Origin: Candidatus Fluviicola riflensis
GTDB taxonomy: Bacteria > Bacteroidota > Bacteroidia > Flavobacteriales_D > Crocinitomicaceae
Direction of reading: 5' to 3'
DNA: 64,000 bases
Assembly: GCA_002243285.1 (NCBI GenBank)
Contig: CP022585.1
Location: 831,001 to 895,000 of the forward strand
This document shows positions 53,102-63,319 of the stretch, one piece after another; position 1 is the first letter of the stretch; every line of letters begins with the position of its first letter. Position numbers and translations under genes: made by a program. The notes under the pieces were generated by a model. The model made no database searches, was not told the DNA's origin, and saw only the letters and a list, made by a program, of their open reading frames with translations.

Positions 53102-55732
53102 ATGGAAATTCCAAAAACGTATGATCCCCGTTCAGCAGAAGAACGTTGGTATAGTCACTGGATGACTAAGGGTTACTTTCATTCCGAACCAGATGATCGT
53201 GAGCCGTTTACCGTCGTCATTCCGCCGCCAAACGTCACGGGAGTCTTACACATGGGACATATGTTGAACAATACCATACAGGATGTATTGGTGCGAAAAG
53301 CCCGCATGGAAGGTAAAAACGCCTGCTGGGTTCCCGGGACCGATCACGCATCCATCGCTACTGAAGCCAAAGTGGTGCAGAAACTACGCCAGGAAGGCAT
53401 TAAAAAGTCAGACCTTTCGCGCGATGAATTCCTGAAACACGCCTTCGACTGGAAAGAAAAGTACGGTGGCGTTATTTTGCAGCAATTGAAAAAACTCGGT
53501 GCTTCCTGCGATTGGGAGCGCACGGCGTTTACCATGGATCCTGATTACTCGGATTCGGTCATCAACGTGTTCATCGATTTATACAACAAAGGAAAGATTT
53601 ACCGCGGCGTTCGCATGATCAACTGGGATCCCGAGGCACGTACCGCTCTTTCCGATGAAGAAGTAATTTACAAGGAAGTGAATTCGAAACTCTTCCACGT
53701 ACGCTATAAAATTGCAGGTTCTGACGATCAGTGGCTTACCATTGCGACCACGCGGCCTGAAACCATTTTGGGTGATTCTGCTATTTGTGTGCATCCCGAC
53801 GATCCGCGTTACAAACACCTGCACGGAAAGTTTGCCATTGTACCGATTGCCAATCGCACCGTTCCGATCATTACCGACGAATACGTTGAAATGGAATTCG
53901 GAACAGGTTGTTTGAAAGTAACACCGGCGCATGACGTAAACGACTACGAATTGGGCAAGAAGCACGATTTGGAAACGATTGATATTTTCCACGATAACGG
54001 AATTGTCAACGAAAACGGTTTGCATTATGCGGGGAAAGACCGCTTCGAAGTACGGAAGGAAATCGCTAAAGAACTCGACGATAAAGGCTATTTGGTGAAA
54101 GTGGAAGACCACATCAATAAAGTTGGTTTCTCTGAGCGCACCGATTCGGTAATCGAGCCGCGTTTGTCATTGCAGTGGTTTGTTTCGATGAAAGAACTGG
54201 CTGCTCCGGCGTTGGAAAACGTTATGAACGGAAACATCAAATTTCACCCTGACAAGTACAAAAACACGTACCGTCACTGGATGGAAAATGTGAAAGACTG
54301 GTGCGTTTCGCGTCAGTTGTGGTGGGGACACCGCATTCCTGCATTTTTCTATGGAAGCGGAGCCGATGAATTTGTTGTCGCTAGAACAGCCGATGAAGCA
54401 TTGATTGCCGCGAAAGCGAAATCAGGAAACAATAACCTTGCAGCTGCCGACTTGAAACAAGACGAAGATGTATTGGATACCTGGTTCTCTTCGTGGTTGT
54501 GGCCGATTTCGGTTTTCAAAGGATTGACAGAACCGGGCAATGCGGAAATCAAGTACTACTATCCGACCAATGATTTGGTGACGGCTCCTGAGATTATGTT
54601 CTTCTGGGTAGCGCGTATGATCATCGCCGGATACGAGTATATGGGCGAATTGCCGTTCAAAAATGTATATTATACAGGAATCGTTCGCGATAAACTCGGT
54701 CGGAAAATGTCGAAATCGTTGGGGAATTCTCCCGATCCGATTGATTTGATCGAGAAATACGGAGCCGATGGCGTGCGAATGGGAATTTTGATTTCTTCGC
54801 CTGCCGGAAACGATTTGCCTTTCGACAGCAGTCAGTGCGAGCAGGGACGTAATTTCACCAACAAAGTGTGGAACGCGTTCCGTTTGGTTACAGGCTGGGA
54901 AGTTCGTCCGATCGAACAACCGAAATCGTCACAAAAAGCCATTGAGTGGTTCGAAGCGCGTTTCAACCAGGAACTGGCCAACATTAATGAATTGATGGAT
55001 AAATTCAAGATCAGCGAAGCGTTGATGGCGATTTATAAATTGGTTTGGGATGATTTCTGTGCCTGGTATTTGGAGATGATCAAACCGGGTTACGAACAAC
55101 CGATTGATCAGGCAACGTTGGACCAAACGATTGTGTTCTTTGAGCAATTATTATCGCTGATGCAGCCGTTTACGCCATTTGTTGCCGAAGAAATCTGGCA
55201 TTTGCTGCGCGAGCGAAAAGACGGTGACGATATCATTATTGCACCATGGCCGAAAGTGAAAGCCTTTGATCAAGCCGTATTGAAACAATTTACGGTAGCC
55301 GAAGAAGTGATCATCAATATTCGCAACGTTCGCAAGAAAAACAACATTGCCAATAAAGTACGCATTGACTTGTTCGTGAAGAAAAATGCTGACATTGATC
55401 CGGCCTTCGATCCGGTGATCGTGAAAATGGGGAATTTGTCCCAGATGGAATACACCACCGAAAAAATCGGCAATGCGAACTCGTTCCTGGTAAATTCCAA
55501 TGAATTTTTTGTGCCGTTTGGTGAATTGGTGGATGTTGAAGCTGAAAAAAGCAAAGCGGAAGAAGAATTGACGTATGTAAAAGGCTTTTTGAACAGTGTT
55601 CAGAAGAAACTGCAAAACGAAAAATTCGTAGCCGGTGCGCCGGAACAGGTTTTGGCCAGCGAACGCAAAAAAGAAGCGGACGCCTTGCAGAAGATCGCCG
55701 TTTTGGAAGAGAAACTGGCAGGATTAAACTGA
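53102..55732 (+). CDS. valS: valyl-tRNA synthetase
   Basis: Charges tRNA-Val. The 876-residue class I synthetase has the HIGH motif as HMGH at 50-53 ([14 protein letters not shown]) and KMSKS at 535-539 ([14 protein letters not shown]). The editing domain ([20 protein letters not shown] near 218) is present. The C-terminal tail (about 805-876) is a charged coiled coil that contacts tRNA in ValRS. A complete, canonical enzyme. It ends five bases before a palindromic repeat and a bidirectional terminator. Confidence 0.97.
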   Translation: MEIPKTYDPRSAEERWYSHWMTKGYFHSEPDDREPFTVVIPPPNVTGVLHMGHMLNNTIQDVLVRKARMEGKNACWVPGTDHASIATEAKVVQKLRQEGIKKSDLSRDEFLKHAFDWKEKYGGVILQQLKKLGASCDWERTAFTMDPDYSDSVINVFIDLYNKGKIYRGVRMINWDPEARTALSDEEVIYKEVNSKLFHVRYKIAGSDDQWLTIATTRPETILGDSAICVHPDDPRYKHLHGKFAIVPIANRTVPIITDEYVEMEFGTGCLKVTPAHDVNDYELGKKHDLETIDIFHDNGIVNENGLHYAGKDRFEVRKEIAKELDDKGYLVKVEDHINKVGFSERTDSVIEPRLSLQWFVSMKELAAPALENVMNGNIKFHPDKYKNTYRHWMENVKDWCVSRQLWWGHRIPAFFYGSGADEFVVARTADEALIAAKAKSGNNNLAAADLKQDEDVLDTWFSSWLWPISVFKGLTEPGNAEIKYYYPTNDLVTAPEIMFFWVARMIIAGYEYMGELPFKNVYYTGIVRDKLGRKMSKSLGNSPDPIDLIEKYGADGVRMGILISSPAGNDLPFDSSQCEQGRNFTNKVWNAFRLVTGWEVRPIEQPKSSQKAIEWFEARFNQELANINELMDKFKISEALMAIYKLVWDDFCAWYLEMIKPGYEQPIDQATLDQTIVFFEQLLSLMQPFTPFVAEEIWHLLRERKDGDDIIIAPWPKVKAFDQAVLKQFTVAEEVIINIRNVRKKNNIANKVRIDLFVKKNADIDPAFDPVIVKMGNLSQMEYTTEKIGNANSFLVNSNEFFVPFGELVDVEAEKSKAEEELTYVKGFLNSVQKKLQNEKFVAGAPEQVLASERKKEADALQKIAVLEEKLAGLN

Positions 55733-55750
55733 TTTATGTGGTTGTGTAAG

Positions 55751-55770
55751 CGCGGGACGCATCCCGCGCC
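55751..55770. repeat. fourth copy of the GGGACGCATCCC palindrome
   Basis: CGCGGGACGCATCCCGCGCC repeats the core found three times at 46747-46879. Confidence 0.7.
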
Positions 55771-55793
55771 ATACATAACACACATACATAAAC

Positions 55794-55830
55794 AAAAAAC
55801 GGCCTTGCAATTAATTGCAAGGCCGTTTTT
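55794..55830. terminator. bidirectional terminator after valS
   Basis: A perfect palindrome AAAACGGCCTTGCAATT / AATTGCAAGGCCGTTTT with A- and T-runs on either side. It serves both valS and the convergent small gene. Confidence 0.93.
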
Positions 55831-55853
55831 CATAACGGATCAATCTATTTCCA

Positions 55854-56201
55854 TCAGCAACTCGTTCGTGCTGAAACATACATTGAATAAAAATCGCGGT
55901 GTTCTTCGCGCAGGAATTTCACAAAGCTGTCGATACTTGTACGTAGCAGAGCATCAATCTCAAACAATAGCTTCCGGATATGCTCACCGATCAGGGCTTT
56001 GTTTTGGTTCTTCCCGATTTCACGCGCCAACGGATCGGCGGTTGTTTCGTCGGTGAGTAAATCCAATTGCGCCACTTTTACCGCAAAGCGCGAAAAGGCA
56101 CTTCCAAACTCAGGCAATGTGTTCCATTCCCCGTGATGCTGCATACAAACGGTTTCTACCGCTTTGTACATGTCCAGTTTTGTTGCTGCTTGTGTATCCA
56201 T
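55854..56201 (-). CDS. 115-residue soluble protein of unknown function, possibly C-terminally shortened
   Basis: Begins MDTQAATKLDMYKAVETV. It is helical and charged, and ends FYSMYVSARTSC with no hydrophobic end. The frame stays open 114 codons further upstream, but that part is low-quality and includes the repeat region, so I start at the ATG 56201. The abrupt end after SARTSC looks like a shortened C-terminus. Nothing in its neighbourhood suggests a function. Confidence 0.55.
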   Translation of the reverse strand: MDTQAATKLDMYKAVETVCMQHHGEWNTLPEFGSAFSRFAVKVAQLDLLTDETTADPLAREIGKNQNKALIGEHIRKLLFEIDALLRTSIDSFVKFLREEHRDFYSMYVSARTSC

Positions 56202-56561
56202 GGCGTTTTTGATTAGTAGGAGGCAACTTCGCCTTCGTATTACCAATAACGTCATTAATTGCCGAAAGTTGTAAGAGAAACAGGCAGAAAAACCCGAAGT
56301 GTGGTATCGGTAGAATAAAGTGTAGGAAATTGGGAGTGAAATGGAAAAATTAACTTTTTGGGGACTCTTTTCGGCCTTACATCCATAGCGTAAGAGAACA
56401 AAACAGAATGGAACGTAGCCAAACCCCTGTCTGAGCTCAGCCCGCCTCAGCGGACGTTTGCGAGTTGGGGTGAGGCAGTGAAATGAAGTGTAGTTCTCAA
56501 GCGAAGGATGTACAGCCTTGACTTTTTGGTTCTTTTGTGTCAAGACAAAAGAACAGAAAAC
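56202..56561. other. gap with REP-like phrases and a hairpin
   Basis: No gene is supported here. GTTCTTTTG / CAAAAGAAC (56529-56537 and 56546-56554) forms a hairpin just after the OmpA-like gene and may end its transcript. CCCGCCTCAGCGG-type sequence near 56439 looks like an intergenic repeat. Confidence 0.5.
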
Positions 56562-57374
56562 TCACTTCTCCAAAATCTCAATCTCCACTCTCCGATGCCG
56601 CGGATCAAACAAATCCTTATTGTACTTCGGGTGCGGACTTTTATTACTATAACCTTTAAATGTCATTCGGGTATCCGAAATGCCATTGCGGACCAGGTAA
56701 CTGTAAATTTTCTGCGCGCGTTTTACCGATAAATCCATCGCGGGAGCGCAGCAGACATGGCCTTTAATGTGAATGCGCATATTCGGGTTTTTCTGCATCA
56801 CCGACAACAATTGGTCGAGCTCTTTGTATGAGTCGGTCATGAGAATGGTCTCGTTGATCTCGAACAGAATGTTATTGAGTACCAGGACATCGCCTTTCGT
56901 CATCACGCTGTCCGGATTAAAATTCCGTGGAATTATCACTACAGCCCGGGCCGGTTCATCAGCGTTTGGTGTTCCTGAAATGGTAGCGGTCGGATTGGGT
57001 TTTACACCTCTTTTTGCCATGAGTTTGACTTCCACACAGCGTTCTTTTTCCGATTGATAGTTGGTCAGGTTGGCTTTCGTTTCACCGAGAATGGAAGTTT
57101 TCCCTGTTTTGAAATACCGTTGCTTTGCGATAAGATTTTTCACGGCTTTGAGCCGGAAATCTGCCAGATCGTGGTTATAGGAAGCATCTCCGGTGGTATC
57201 GGTTTTGGCTGTCAGCGTCGCAACCGGATTCCAACGCGTGGTATCGATTTTCAAAAACGGATTTACTTTCGATTTTGGAACATACGACCCATGGTTGAAA
57301 TAGATTTTTACAATCGTGTCGCGCTGCGAAAAAGCAGTGAAACACCAAAACAGCAGGAAAAAGGAGAGACGCAT
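56562..57374 (-). CDS. OmpA-family outer-membrane/periplasmic protein
   Basis: A 270-residue exported protein. The signal peptide is about 1-17 (FTAFSQ). The C-terminal OmpA domain binds peptidoglycan: LFEINETILMTDSYKELDQL, RIHIKGHVCCAPAMDLSVKR and FDPRHRRVEIEI. The N-terminal half (IYFNHGSYVP, ADFRLKAVKNLI) looks like a second, degenerate OmpA-like fold. No barrel is evident. Confidence 0.82.
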   Translation of the reverse strand: MRLSFFLLFWCFTAFSQRDTIVKIYFNHGSYVPKSKVNPFLKIDTTRWNPVATLTAKTDTTGDASYNHDLADFRLKAVKNLIAKQRYFKTGKTSILGETKANLTNYQSEKERCVEVKLMAKRGVKPNPTATISGTPNADEPARAVVIIPRNFNPDSVMTKGDVLVLNNILFEINETILMTDSYKELDQLLSVMQKNPNMRIHIKGHVCCAPAMDLSVKRAQKIYSYLVRNGISDTRMTFKGYSNKSPHPKYNKDLFDPRHRRVEIEILEK

Positions 57375-57390
57375 GTTGTAAGGTTTACTT

Positions 57391-57398
57391 CAAATATA
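57391..57398 (-). promoter_or_regulatory. -7 element of the OmpA-family gene
   Basis: On the minus strand TATATTTG, a full TAnnTTTG match, 17 bases before the ATG at 57374. Confidence 0.6.
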
Positions 57399-57800
57399 CT
57401 GATTGATAATTATATCGGTATAACTGAAAAAAGAGAGTCGGTTACGGTTCGAAAAAGGAACTTCCACAGATGCATCAGGCGTGGTGGGAACCATAACGGC
57501 AGCGCTAATTATTATTCTCATCAATTTAAAAAAGATTTTAATAATGAACCGAGATCTGAAGACGGCGCATTGGTGAACAAGATCGGGTACCTGTGCGGTA
57601 AATGACGTTGATTTTTCCGTCTGTTTGAGGAGGAACGACGAGTTTAAGGAAGAGAAAATAATGTTTTCGAAGACCAAGCGTCAGCGCTGGGAATACGTCA
57701 TGCCCCGCTAACAGGTCGATTGGTTTACCGCGCCTAGCCTTTTCTTCAAAAGCTTAGCTTTTTCTCTATTTGCGCAATGGGAAAAAGTAGAGAAAGCGTA
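57399..57800. other. intergenic region without a supported gene
   Basis: Two open frames here show no protein-like pattern. TTTCTCTA / TAGAGAAA (57755-57800) could be a weak terminator for the M1 gene on the minus strand. Nothing else is supported. Confidence 0.45.
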
Positions 57801-59747
57801 TCAGGGCTTATAATGCAACGTCTCATCCATGGAACCCACAGCAACCGGATGGTAATTCTTTCGCGCTTCTTTATAAACACTCAGTGCCCATTGCAAATCT
57901 TCGCCTTTGGCAGCGTAATATTCTTCATAAATCGGCCAGATGAATTTTCGTCGTCCGGTTTTCAGGAGCATTTTTTTGATTTGTGGTCGCGGATCTGTGT
58001 ACCCAGAACGAATGCTCAGGCAGAACCATTCCGTGGCAACTTCAGCATTTCCCCAATTCTTAAAATCGAGTTTTTCATCGATCAACGCCAAGCGTTCAGG
58101 ATCCATTTTCTTCGGTAACTGGCGAATAAATACCTGCCATTCCTGTGGCGTGTATTGATCTCTGGCCAAAGCCGGTTCCTGTTTTTTGCCTTTCTTTTTC
58201 TTCGGTTTCTTGAAAATGTCTTTCCCGGCAGCAAATTGATCTGCCAACAACTGTACTTTTTCAAAACGCGGTGAAGTAATGGAGATACAATTTTTTGGTA
58301 AACCCGGTTCATACAACCACGCGTCGACGTTGAATTTGATGTTATTCGGTTTCAGTAATTTCTCCGTGAGGTATTTTTTAAACTGCTCGGTAGTAAGTGT
58401 TTGGAACTGATGGTCTTTAAAATAACCTTTCAGGAATTCGTCGAAACGTCTTCTGCCGAAATCTCGTTCCAGTGTTTTCAGGAAAAACGCACCTTTTACG
58501 TAAGCGATATCAGTCATTCCGTCGTCGGGATTCCTGCCGTTGAGACTCAGTTTCAAATGCGTGTCTTTCTCCTGGCCATTCTTCATGAACTTGTCTATCT
58601 CCACTTCCAGTTCCTGGAACTCGATCAGCGCTAACATATCGGCGGTTTCTTTACCGTATAATTCCTCCATGATGCGGTTCTCGAAATAAACCGTAAAACC
58701 TTCGTTGAGCCAGAAATCGTCCCAGGTCGCGTTGGTTACTAAGTTTCCTGACCACGAGTGCGCCAATTCATGTGCGATGACCGAAACGGCACTTCTATCT
58801 CCTGCCAATAAAGTAGGGCTCGCAAACGTCAGGCGTGGATTTTCCATTCCACCGAACGGGAAAGAATATGGAAGAACAATCACATCGTATTGATCCCATT
58901 TATAAGGACCATACAAGTTTTCGGCGGCGGTGATCATTTTGTCCAGATCGGTGAATTCCCAGGCCGCTTTTCCAACCATTTCAGGTTCTGAGTAAACACC
59001 GCAATTTTTGCCCAGCGAACGATATTCCAGGTTTCCGACTGCCAACGCAATCAGGTAAACAGGAATGGGTTGTTTCATTTCGAAATGATACTTGCCGTCT
59101 TCTGACCGTTCCTTCGGATTGGAAGCACTCATGAGCGCCATCAAATCTTTCGGAACTGTTACGTCAGCCGAATAAGTAATACGATTCGCAGGTGTTCCTT
59201 GCACGGGAATCCATGTACGCGTTAAAATCGCCTGGCCCTGCGTATATAAATAAGGATGCTTTTTTCCTGCAGTCAATGAAGGATCAAGCCAATCCAATGC
59301 ACCGGCATCTTCCGTTGTTTTGTAATAAATATTGATGTATTTGGTATCCCGGTTGATTTTTACGCTCAATGGCTGGCCGATAAATTCTTTTTTGGTACCG
59401 ATGATAAAATCGGTTTCTTTCTCATTGCCTTTTTTGCCAAGCGTTACTTTTTGGATTTCAGGTCCGTTGATGTCAAAAATAGCCGTATCAGTATTTTTTA
59501 ATTGTTCCATCGTATGACGCGCAACACCATAAATGGTTTTGTTATCGAAGTTCACATCCAGCTCCAAATCGATGTGCTTGGTTCTGATTTCGTTGGTATT
59601 GGAAAATGAATGGGCGTCCTCAATCGAAACATTTCCGGTAACATCCGCCTGGTCGTCTGCTACATTGCTGTCAGGTGCAGAATCACATGAAGCAACGAAG
59701 AAAAGAGATATGGTCGAAATGACCGCTATAAGTGAAAATTTATTCAT
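57801..59747 (-). CDS. M1 aminopeptidase lipoprotein, leukotriene-A4-hydrolase-like
   Basis: A 648-residue lipoprotein (lipobox VASC, Cys21). It has the substrate motif FGGMENPRLTF and the zinc motif HELAH (His326, Glu327, His330) with Glu349 in FWLNEGF, 18 residues on, as in M1. The C-terminal 190 residues match the LTA4H-type helical domain. It likely trims peptides in the periplasm or at the outer membrane. Confidence 0.92.
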   Translation of the reverse strand: MNKFSLIAVISTISLFFVASCDSAPDSNVADDQADVTGNVSIEDAHSFSNTNEIRTKHIDLELDVNFDNKTIYGVARHTMEQLKNTDTAIFDINGPEIQKVTLGKKGNEKETDFIIGTKKEFIGQPLSVKINRDTKYINIYYKTTEDAGALDWLDPSLTAGKKHPYLYTQGQAILTRTWIPVQGTPANRITYSADVTVPKDLMALMSASNPKERSEDGKYHFEMKQPIPVYLIALAVGNLEYRSLGKNCGVYSEPEMVGKAAWEFTDLDKMITAAENLYGPYKWDQYDVIVLPYSFPFGGMENPRLTFASPTLLAGDRSAVSVIAHELAHSWSGNLVTNATWDDFWLNEGFTVYFENRIMEELYGKETADMLALIEFQELEVEIDKFMKNGQEKDTHLKLSLNGRNPDDGMTDIAYVKGAFFLKTLERDFGRRRFDEFLKGYFKDHQFQTLTTEQFKKYLTEKLLKPNNIKFNVDAWLYEPGLPKNCISITSPRFEKVQLLADQFAAGKDIFKKPKKKKGKKQEPALARDQYTPQEWQVFIRQLPKKMDPERLALIDEKLDFKNWGNAEVATEWFCLSIRSGYTDPRPQIKKMLLKTGRRKFIWPIYEEYYAAKGEDLQWALSVYKEARKNYHPVAVGSMDETLHYKP

Positions 59748-59786
59748 TAGTCGGTTCTACTTAAGTGTGCTAAGATAGGTTTTTCT

Positions 59787-60542
59787 TTACGATTGCAAAT
59801 TGTCGGAAAGCTTCTTTCGGTCTTTTTTACTCAGATATCTGATCACATCAGCTGCGCCCATTAACCCGAAAAGCGCCGGCATATAACTCACTGTTCCATA
59901 AAAGGAACGCTTAAAATTACTGCCATCAGTCATTTTCAACGACTCTTTTTGCTGCAATTCGGAAGAGAAAACACAGCGTACGTTTTTGAACTCCACGTTT
60001 TTCTTCTTCAATCGTTTTTTCACGTGATGTGCCAGCTGACAATTATGACTATTCGGCAGATTGGTAACCTGCACACGGCTCGGATCGGTTTTTCCGCCGG
60101 CTCCCAAATGCGAAATGATTTTGATTCGCAAACGCTTGGCAGCAATGATCCATTCCAGTTTCGGCGCCAGGCTGTCGATGCAATCCATTACGTAATCGGG
60201 CTGGTATTCTTTCAGCAATTCCCAAACGCGGGTTGGAACCACAAATTCTTCCACCACATTTAAAGCCACGTCGGGATTGATTTCGCGAATGCGTTCTGCC
60301 AAAACCACCGCTTTGTTGCGCCCGATGGTAGAATCCAATGCTGTGAGTTGCCTGTTTTTATTACTCGGATCAAAAACGTCACCATCGATTAAGGTAATGG
60401 TTCCGATTCCCGACCGGGCAATGAATTCACCGGCAAATGATCCTATTCCACCTAAGCCTACGATCATTACATGTGCCGATTTCAGGCGATCCATTTCTGT
60501 TTTTCCGAGGATCAACTCGGTACGTTCAAGCCAACTAGCCAT
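59787..60542 (-). CDS. tcdA: tRNA threonylcarbamoyladenosine dehydratase
   Basis: E1-like enzyme that cyclises t6A in tRNA. In 251 residues it has the nucleotide-binding GLGGIGS at 29-35, DGDVFDPSNKNRQ, and VMDCIDSLAPK near 114-124. The late basic part is typical. Its start overlaps the end of the TatD gene by eight bases. Confidence 0.93.
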   Translation of the reverse strand: MASWLERTELILGKTEMDRLKSAHVMIVGLGGIGSFAGEFIARSGIGTITLIDGDVFDPSNKNRQLTALDSTIGRNKAVVLAERIREINPDVALNVVEEFVVPTRVWELLKEYQPDYVMDCIDSLAPKLEWIIAAKRLRIKIISHLGAGGKTDPSRVQVTNLPNSHNCQLAHHVKKRLKKKNVEFKNVRCVFSSELQQKESLKMTDGSNFKRSFYGTVSYMPALFGLMGAADVIRYLSKKDRKKLSDNLQS

Positions 60543-61203
60543 AGCGAAATACGCGCTTAAAATTTTGAAATAACTGTTCGATAATTGCGGGCAAAGGTAA
60601 TGATTTGAGTTCGGCCAGCTTTTCGTAAAGCAGCATTAAATCCACATCGGCATCATCCGTTTCCAGGAAAATGCGGTGAGCGGGCAGTTGAGCTACGCAT
60701 TTTTGAAGCTTTTCGTCAATCAATAACGCTTTGCCGAAACTGAGGTTGGCGCCAAGATCAATGAACTTATCTGCCAGTTTTGTTTTGCGAAATCCGTGGA
60801 TGATCCATTCGGGCGCATGAAAATCCCGTTCCTTTAATAAGAGTTCTAGTTCGTTCCATCTTCCCACGCAATGAATCACCATTGGCAATTTGGTTTCTTC
60901 GGAAATAGGCATCAACATCCGGAACAAATGAAGTTGATTTTCAGTTGAAAGCGAGGAGGCTTTATCCAGTCCTACTTCACCGATGGCGAGACATTTTTTA
61001 TGGGACACTAATTCGCGGACTTTCAAAAAATCAACCGAACCATTTTGAGGCCATCCCAACGGATGAAAAGCCAGTGAGTAGAATTGATTTTCTGCGAGTG
61101 AGGATGGTGAAAACGAATCAAAATTCTGATAATCAACCGACAACACTTCAGTAATTCTGTTAGAATTAAAGTGGTGTGTATGAATATTAACCGGAAGTGA
61201 CAT
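60535..61203 (-). CDS. TatD-family metal-dependent hydrolase
   Basis: A 222-residue TIM-barrel nuclease-type hydrolase. NIHTHHF (His8, His10) is the first metal site. AIGEVGLDK (about 88-96), PMVIHCVGRW and IFLETDDADV follow, as in TatD. It is short for TatD, so some loops are missing. The ATG 61203 is chosen because the best promoter element (61240-61247) leaves little room for earlier ATGs. It overlaps tcdA. Confidence 0.82.
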   Translation of the reverse strand: MSLPVNIHTHHFNSNRITEVLSVDYQNFDSFSPSSLAENQFYSLAFHPLGWPQNGSVDFLKVRELVSHKKCLAIGEVGLDKASSLSTENQLHLFRMLMPISEETKLPMVIHCVGRWNELELLLKERDFHAPEWIIHGFRKTKLADKFIDLGANLSFGKALLIDEKLQKCVAQLPAHRIFLETDDADVDLMLLYEKLAELKSLPLPAIIEQLFQNFKRVFRYG

Positions 61204-61239
61204 ATCTACTGGTCTTTTTGCAATATTGTTCATTTTATA

Positions 61240-61247
61240 CAAACTTA
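61240..61247 (-). promoter_or_regulatory. -7 element of the tatD-tcdA transcript
   Basis: TAAGTTTG on the minus strand is a full TAnnTTTG match, 36 bases before the ATG 61203. Confidence 0.55.
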
Positions 61248-61256
61248 ACATCTCCG

Positions 61257-61287
61257 TTTGTTTATTGAGTTTATTTAAGCATATTTG
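61257..61287 (+). promoter_or_regulatory. promoter of the POT transporter gene
   Basis: TTTG (61257-61260), a 19-base spacer, and CATATTTG (61280-61287) fit the consensus with one mismatch. The ATG lies 24 bases on. It is divergent from the tatD promoter. Confidence 0.65.
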
Positions 61288-61311
61288 TGCCCCATCAAAA
61301 CTTAAATTAAA

Positions 61312-63252
61312 ATGGAAGCTACACCCCAAAAAGGACACCCGAAAGGACTGTACGTTTTATTCATAACTGAAATGTGGGAGCGTTTTTCGTACTACGGAAT
61401 GCGTGCCTTGCTTGTTTTATTCTGTACAAAAGCTTTGCTTTTTGATAAAGAGAGTGCTTCAGATGGAATATACGGATCTTATACAGGTTTAGTTTACTTA
61501 ACACCACTTATTGGTGGTTACATGGCTGATAGATATTGGGGTAATAGAAAATCGATTGTTATTGGAGGTCTCATGATGGCCATTGGTCAGTTTTTCATGT
61601 TCTTGTCGGGAAGCTTTTACGACCAAACAGGATTTGCAACAACACTAATGTTTGTGGGGCTTGGCTTTTTGATTTTTGGGAATGGTTTTTTTAAACCGAA
61701 CATTTCAACAATGGTTGGGCAGCTTTATGTTCCGGGAGATAAGCGTGTAGATTCTGCATTCACTATTTTCTACATGGGAATTAACTTGGGTGCGTTTTTG
61801 GCACCTTTGGTTTGTGGAATTCTTGGTGACACAGGTAATCCGGCAGATTTTAAATGGGGATTTTTAGCAGCTTGTGTTGGTATGACAATAAGTACAGCTT
61901 TATTTGTTTGGCTTAAAAATCATTATATAGTTACACCTGAAGGCAAAGCCATAGGTATGCCTCCTGAAAAAGCAACCAATAAAAAAATCGAAGTGGATGG
62001 ACTGCTTGATTCTGCCTCAGACGTTGCTGAAGTTCAAAAAGGTTTTTCTAGCGGAATGGTTGCTACCTGGCTACTTATAGAAGTCGTACTGTTTTTCTTG
62101 TTTTGGCTGGTACTTGACCAAGGAATTATTGGTGGTTTTATTTTCTCACTTTGTATAGCTGCTCCTGGATTTATTATCTCGGATAGAACCTTAAGTAAGG
62201 TCGAACGAAGTAGAATTTGGGTTATTTATATCATTGCCTTCTTTGTTATATTTTTCTGGGCTGCGTTTGAACAAGCTGGCGCCTCATTAACCTTCTTTGC
62301 AGAAGAACAGACTGATCGTGTTGTTAATCTGAGTCTTTCAAAAACAGTTTACACCGTTATCAATCTTATTTTGGCGAGCATCGTTGCTTATTTTACCTAC
62401 CGTGTATTCTCAAGAATGAAGGATGAGCAAAAAGGAGTTAAGGAATTAATTCTGTTACTATTGTTGGGAGCATTGGCCTATTTCATTTATGCGGCATTCA
62501 CGTCCAATGGATTATTTATTGATGAAGCACCGGCAGCTTGGTTTCAATCAGTTAATGCGATTGCGATCGTATTATTTGCACCATTGTTCTCAGTGCTTTG
62601 GACTTTCCTAGGCAAGAGAAACATTGAGCCTTCTTCACCATATAAACAATCAATAGGATTGTTCTTGTTGGCTTTAGGATATTTGGTAATCGCTTTAGGA
62701 GTAAAAGGTGTTGATCCTTCAACAAAGGTTAGTATGATGTGGCTTATCAGCTTATACACAATTCATACTTTTGGTGAACTTTGCCTTTCTCCAATAGGTT
62801 TATCGATGGTAAATAAATTGGCACCATTGAAATTTGCATCCTTGTTAATGGGAGTTTGGTTTTTATCTACGGCTTGCGCGAATAAATTTGCAGGAACGTT
62901 GAGTGCTTATTATCCGGCAACAATGGTTCTGGTCGAAAATGTCAAAGAAATTGAGGCTGAGTCAAACACGAAGTTGGTAGCAACTTATGAAACCGCTGAA
63001 AAAATTGATAATAAAGAATACATTTCAATTGATATCGTTGCAACAGGAGAAATAAAAGATAAAGAAGTGAAAGCTTCGGTAATAAAAGACGTTTTTGAAG
63101 GCTCTATTATTAAAGAAAAAAACTTCCTGGGCTATAAAATTGATAGTTTGTATTCCTTTTTCATGCTGTTTGTTTTTATGGCAGGTGCGGCTTCAGTCGT
63201 CTTGTTTATCTTATCAAGCAGGCTCATGAAAATGATGCATGGAATAAAATAA
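61312..63252 (+). CDS. POT/PTR2 family proton-dependent oligopeptide transporter
   Basis: A 646-residue inner-membrane symporter for di- and tripeptides. The POT signature is clear: ITEMWERFSYYGMRALLVLF near 19-38 (ExxER type), GNGFFKPNISTMVG near 123-136, and FYMGINLGAFLAPLV near 154-168. About 14 helices are visible. A long hydrophilic insert near 540-610 (KEIEAESNTKLVATYETAEK) precedes the last helix, as in some Bacteroidota members. Confidence 0.93.
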   Translation: MEATPQKGHPKGLYVLFITEMWERFSYYGMRALLVLFCTKALLFDKESASDGIYGSYTGLVYLTPLIGGYMADRYWGNRKSIVIGGLMMAIGQFFMFLSGSFYDQTGFATTLMFVGLGFLIFGNGFFKPNISTMVGQLYVPGDKRVDSAFTIFYMGINLGAFLAPLVCGILGDTGNPADFKWGFLAACVGMTISTALFVWLKNHYIVTPEGKAIGMPPEKATNKKIEVDGLLDSASDVAEVQKGFSSGMVATWLLIEVVLFFLFWLVLDQGIIGGFIFSLCIAAPGFIISDRTLSKVERSRIWVIYIIAFFVIFFWAAFEQAGASLTFFAEEQTDRVVNLSLSKTVYTVINLILASIVAYFTYRVFSRMKDEQKGVKELILLLLLGALAYFIYAAFTSNGLFIDEAPAAWFQSVNAIAIVLFAPLFSVLWTFLGKRNIEPSSPYKQSIGLFLLALGYLVIALGVKGVDPSTKVSMMWLISLYTIHTFGELCLSPIGLSMVNKLAPLKFASLLMGVWFLSTACANKFAGTLSAYYPATMVLVENVKEIEAESNTKLVATYETAEKIDNKEYISIDIVATGEIKDKEVKASVIKDVFEGSIIKEKNFLGYKIDSLYSFFMLFVFMAGAASVVLFILSSRLMKMMHGIK

Positions 63253-63274
63253 ATTCATATTAAGGGCATAATTT

Positions 63275-63309
63275 AAATCCTGTTTCCATCCTGGAAGCAG
63301 GATTTCTTA
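63275..63309 (+). terminator. hairpin between the two POT genes
   Basis: The stem AAATCCTGTTTCC / GGAAGCAGGATTT (63275-63287 and 63293-63305, one G-T pair) is followed by a weak T-rich stretch. Confidence 0.75.
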
Positions 63310-63319
63310 TTTTAGTAGC

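Noticed and set aside
57390-57677. 95-residue minus-strand frame in the 57399-57800 gap
   Set aside because: Composition and sequence show no protein-like pattern, and there is no supporting context.
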